This document shows positions 20,382 through 21,631 of a stretch of 21,631 nt of DNA, piece after piece. This stretch comes from RYN-433 sp036558265. Its GTDB lineage: Bacteria; Planctomycetota; Phycisphaerae; Tepidisphaerales; Tepidisphaeraceae. Position numbers and translations under genes: made by a program. Within the stretch, counting starts at the first letter, position 1. Each line of letters starts with the position of its first letter. The stretch spans positions 1 to 21,631 of the forward strand of contig DATBFY010000415.1 in assembly GCA_036558265.1 (NCBI GenBank), in the 5' to 3' direction. The notes under the pieces are model-generated. The model did not search any database and was not told the DNA's origin. It worked only from the letters and a program-made list of their open reading frames with translations.

Positions 20382-20951
20382 ATGACGATCGGCACACAAC
20401 GGATGACGGCCCTCGAGTTTCTGGCGCTCTCCACGGACGACGTGCGCAGCGAGCTCGTGCACGGAGAGATCGTCATGATGGCAAGCCCGAACATGGATCA
20501 CGGCTACGCCGTCACCCAGTTGCTGCTCATCGTCGGCGGTCACGTTCAAACGCATAACCTGGGTCAGCTCTATTCAGACATCGACACGTTCTTTGGACCC
20601 GAAGACGCGCGGCGACCCGACCTGCTGTTTTTCGCCAGCAATCGTCTGCACCTGATCGCGACCTCCAACAAACCCGAGGTTCCGCCGGATTTGTGCATCG
20701 AAGTGCTGTCGCCGTCGAACGCGGGATATGACCGGACCGACAAGTTCGACCTCTACCAAAGCGCCTCCGTTCCATGTTACTGGATCGTCGATCCGATGGA
20801 GCAAACGCTGGAAGCGTACAAGCTGGAAAAGAATGTTTACGTCCGGTCGGGGCACGGCACCGGCGCCGATATCCTGCGCTTGCCACCGTTCGAAGAACTT
20901 GAGATCCCGCTTGCCCGACTTTGGCGCCCGGGCGCCAATCTCCAAAAGTAA
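20382..20951 (+). CDS. Uma2-family (DUF820) restriction-endonuclease-fold protein
   Basis: 189 residues. The family pattern is complete: RSELVHGEIVMMASP (E24), H40, ARRPDLLFF with D80, DLCIEVLSPSN with E107, then K121 and YWIVDP. D80, E107 and K121 correspond to the PD-(D/E)xK catalytic positions, so nuclease activity is possible but has rarely been shown for this family. Uma2 genes are abundant, often multi-copy, in cyanobacteria and planctomycetes, and their function is unclear. It is placed between the adenylate-forming enzyme (34 bp before) and the aldehyde-dehydrogenase-like gene (12 bp after), which look like a functional pair. Its own promoter-like sequence suggests that it is an insertion into that group rather than part of the pathway. 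Confidence 0.93.
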   Translation: MTIGTQRMTALEFLALSTDDVRSELVHGEIVMMASPNMDHGYAVTQLLLIVGGHVQTHNLGQLYSDIDTFFGPEDARRPDLLFFASNRLHLIATSNKPEVPPDLCIEVLSPSNAGYDRTDKFDLYQSASVPCYWIVDPMEQTLEAYKLEKNVYVRSGHGTGADILRLPPFEELEIPLARLWRPGANLQK

Positions 20952-20963
20952 GAGACTCGCAAC

Positions 20964-21631
20964 ATGCCCCACATCCCCATCCTCCGCCACGGAAAACCCT
21001 ACGAGTCGATCGACAAGATCACCATCCTTCACCACGCCACCGGCCAGCCCGTCGCCACCGTCAGCCAGGCCAACGCAGGGCTGGTCGGCAAAGACATCCG
21101 CTCGATGGACGACACCGTCCTCGAGCAGTTCACGATCAAAGAGCTGATGGCCTTCTGTAAAAAGGCCGGCAAGCTCTTCATGGAGGGCACGCTCCCCGTC
21201 GGCGACCAGGAGCAGACCTTCGACGACTACGTCGCGAGTCTCTCCGCCACCACCGGCATGCCGGTCACCCTCTGCCGCAACAACGCCACCAAGATCTTCC
21301 GCATCTTCGACGAGATCGAGACCGTCGTCGCGGGCCTGACGCGCGGGTTTGACCTGTCGATCCTCGATCGCGGCTACGGCGACGACGATGGCCGCACGCT
21401 CTCGTACTTCCGCGAAGGCCGCATCTTCGGTGCGGTGCTGCCGAGCAACTCGCCGGGCGTACACTCTCTGTGGATCCCGGCGGTCGCGCTCAAGGCGCCG
21501 ATCGCGCTCAAGCCGGGGCGGGAGGAGCCGTGGTCGCCGCTGCGGATCATCCAGGCGTTCATCGCGGCGGGTCTGCCGGCGGAGGCGTTCGGGTTCTACC
21601 CGACGGATCACGGCGGGGCGGGGGAACTGCT
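20964..21631 (+). CDS. Aldehyde dehydrogenase / LuxC-like acyl reductase (partial, 3' end outside window)
   Basis: From the ATG at 20964 the frame is open for 222 codons to the window edge. After an N-terminal segment (MPHIPILRHGKPYES...) comes an aldehyde-dehydrogenase-like fold: GAVLPSNSPGVHSLWIP is the strand and loop that bind the cofactor, followed by ALKAPIALKPGREEPWSPL and AAGLPAEAFGFYPTD. The wording PSNSPGVHSLW is also close to the LuxC/acyl-CoA reductase branch. The catalytic cysteine and the C-terminal half lie outside the window. The enzyme would interconvert an aldehyde and an acid or acyl thioester with NAD(P). Together with the adenylate-forming enzyme at 19268 it could reduce a carboxylic acid to an aldehyde. 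The gene starts 12 bp after the Uma2 stop. Confidence 0.75.
   Translation, partial: MPHIPILRHGKPYESIDKITILHHATGQPVATVSQANAGLVGKDIRSMDDTVLEQFTIKELMAFCKKAGKLFMEGTLPVGDQEQTFDDYVASLSATTGMPVTLCRNNATKIFRIFDEIETVVAGLTRGFDLSILDRGYGDDDGRTLSYFREGRIFGAVLPSNSPGVHSLWIPAVALKAPIALKPGREEPWSPLRIIQAFIAAGLPAEAFGFYPTDHGGAGEL

Overview
The window is GC-rich, densely coding bacterial DNA, most probably from the phylum Planctomycetota (Phycisphaerae-like). The pointers are two secreted PQQ-type beta-propeller proteins (one with the WRGP-type N-terminus common there), an RTX-like protein with the N-terminal LExxESRRLLSA motif of planctomycete surface proteins, two FHA-domain membrane proteins, and many interspersed hairpin repeats between genes. 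No rRNA, tRNA or CRISPR array was seen.

Layout. 1-1718 (minus): two tandem paralogous secreted proteins of unknown function, one cut by the window edge. 1932-7707 (minus): a six-gene ubiquitin-like conjugation locus, transcribed in the order Ub-like protein, E1, JAMM isopeptidase, membrane FHA protein, FHA/zinc-ribbon/RING membrane protein, E2. 7799-8515 (plus): a divergent short-chain dehydrogenase. 8526-9209 (minus): RTX-repeat protein. 9457-9930 (plus): a truncated glycosyltransferase whose stop codon lies in a repeat. 10059-11276 (minus): purple-acid-phosphatase-like lipoprotein, flanked on both sides by a family of two-hairpin repeats. 11565-13460 (minus): MFS_3-type exporter. 13626-14927 (plus): PaaK-like adenylate-forming ligase. 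15008-19107 (plus): two PQQ beta-propeller proteins separated by an inverted-repeat element. 19268-21631 (plus): a second, shorter adenylate-forming enzyme, a Uma2-family nuclease-like protein and an aldehyde dehydrogenase/LuxC-like protein that runs off the window.

The most interesting part is 1932-7707. All parts of a eukaryote-style ubiquitin pathway appear in one direction: a beta-grasp modifier ending in glycine, an E1 with ATP-binding and zinc motifs, an E2 with the HPN triad and a cysteine seven residues later, a RING-type double zinc finger as candidate E3, and a JAMM protease as candidate deconjugase. Three of the six proteins carry membrane segments and two carry FHA (phosphothreonine-binding) domains. 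This suggests, as inference, a membrane-localised conjugation pathway gated by Ser/Thr phosphorylation. Related gene neighbourhoods have been predicted computationally in bacteria. I cannot tell from sequence alone whether this FHA-rich membrane arrangement has been studied.
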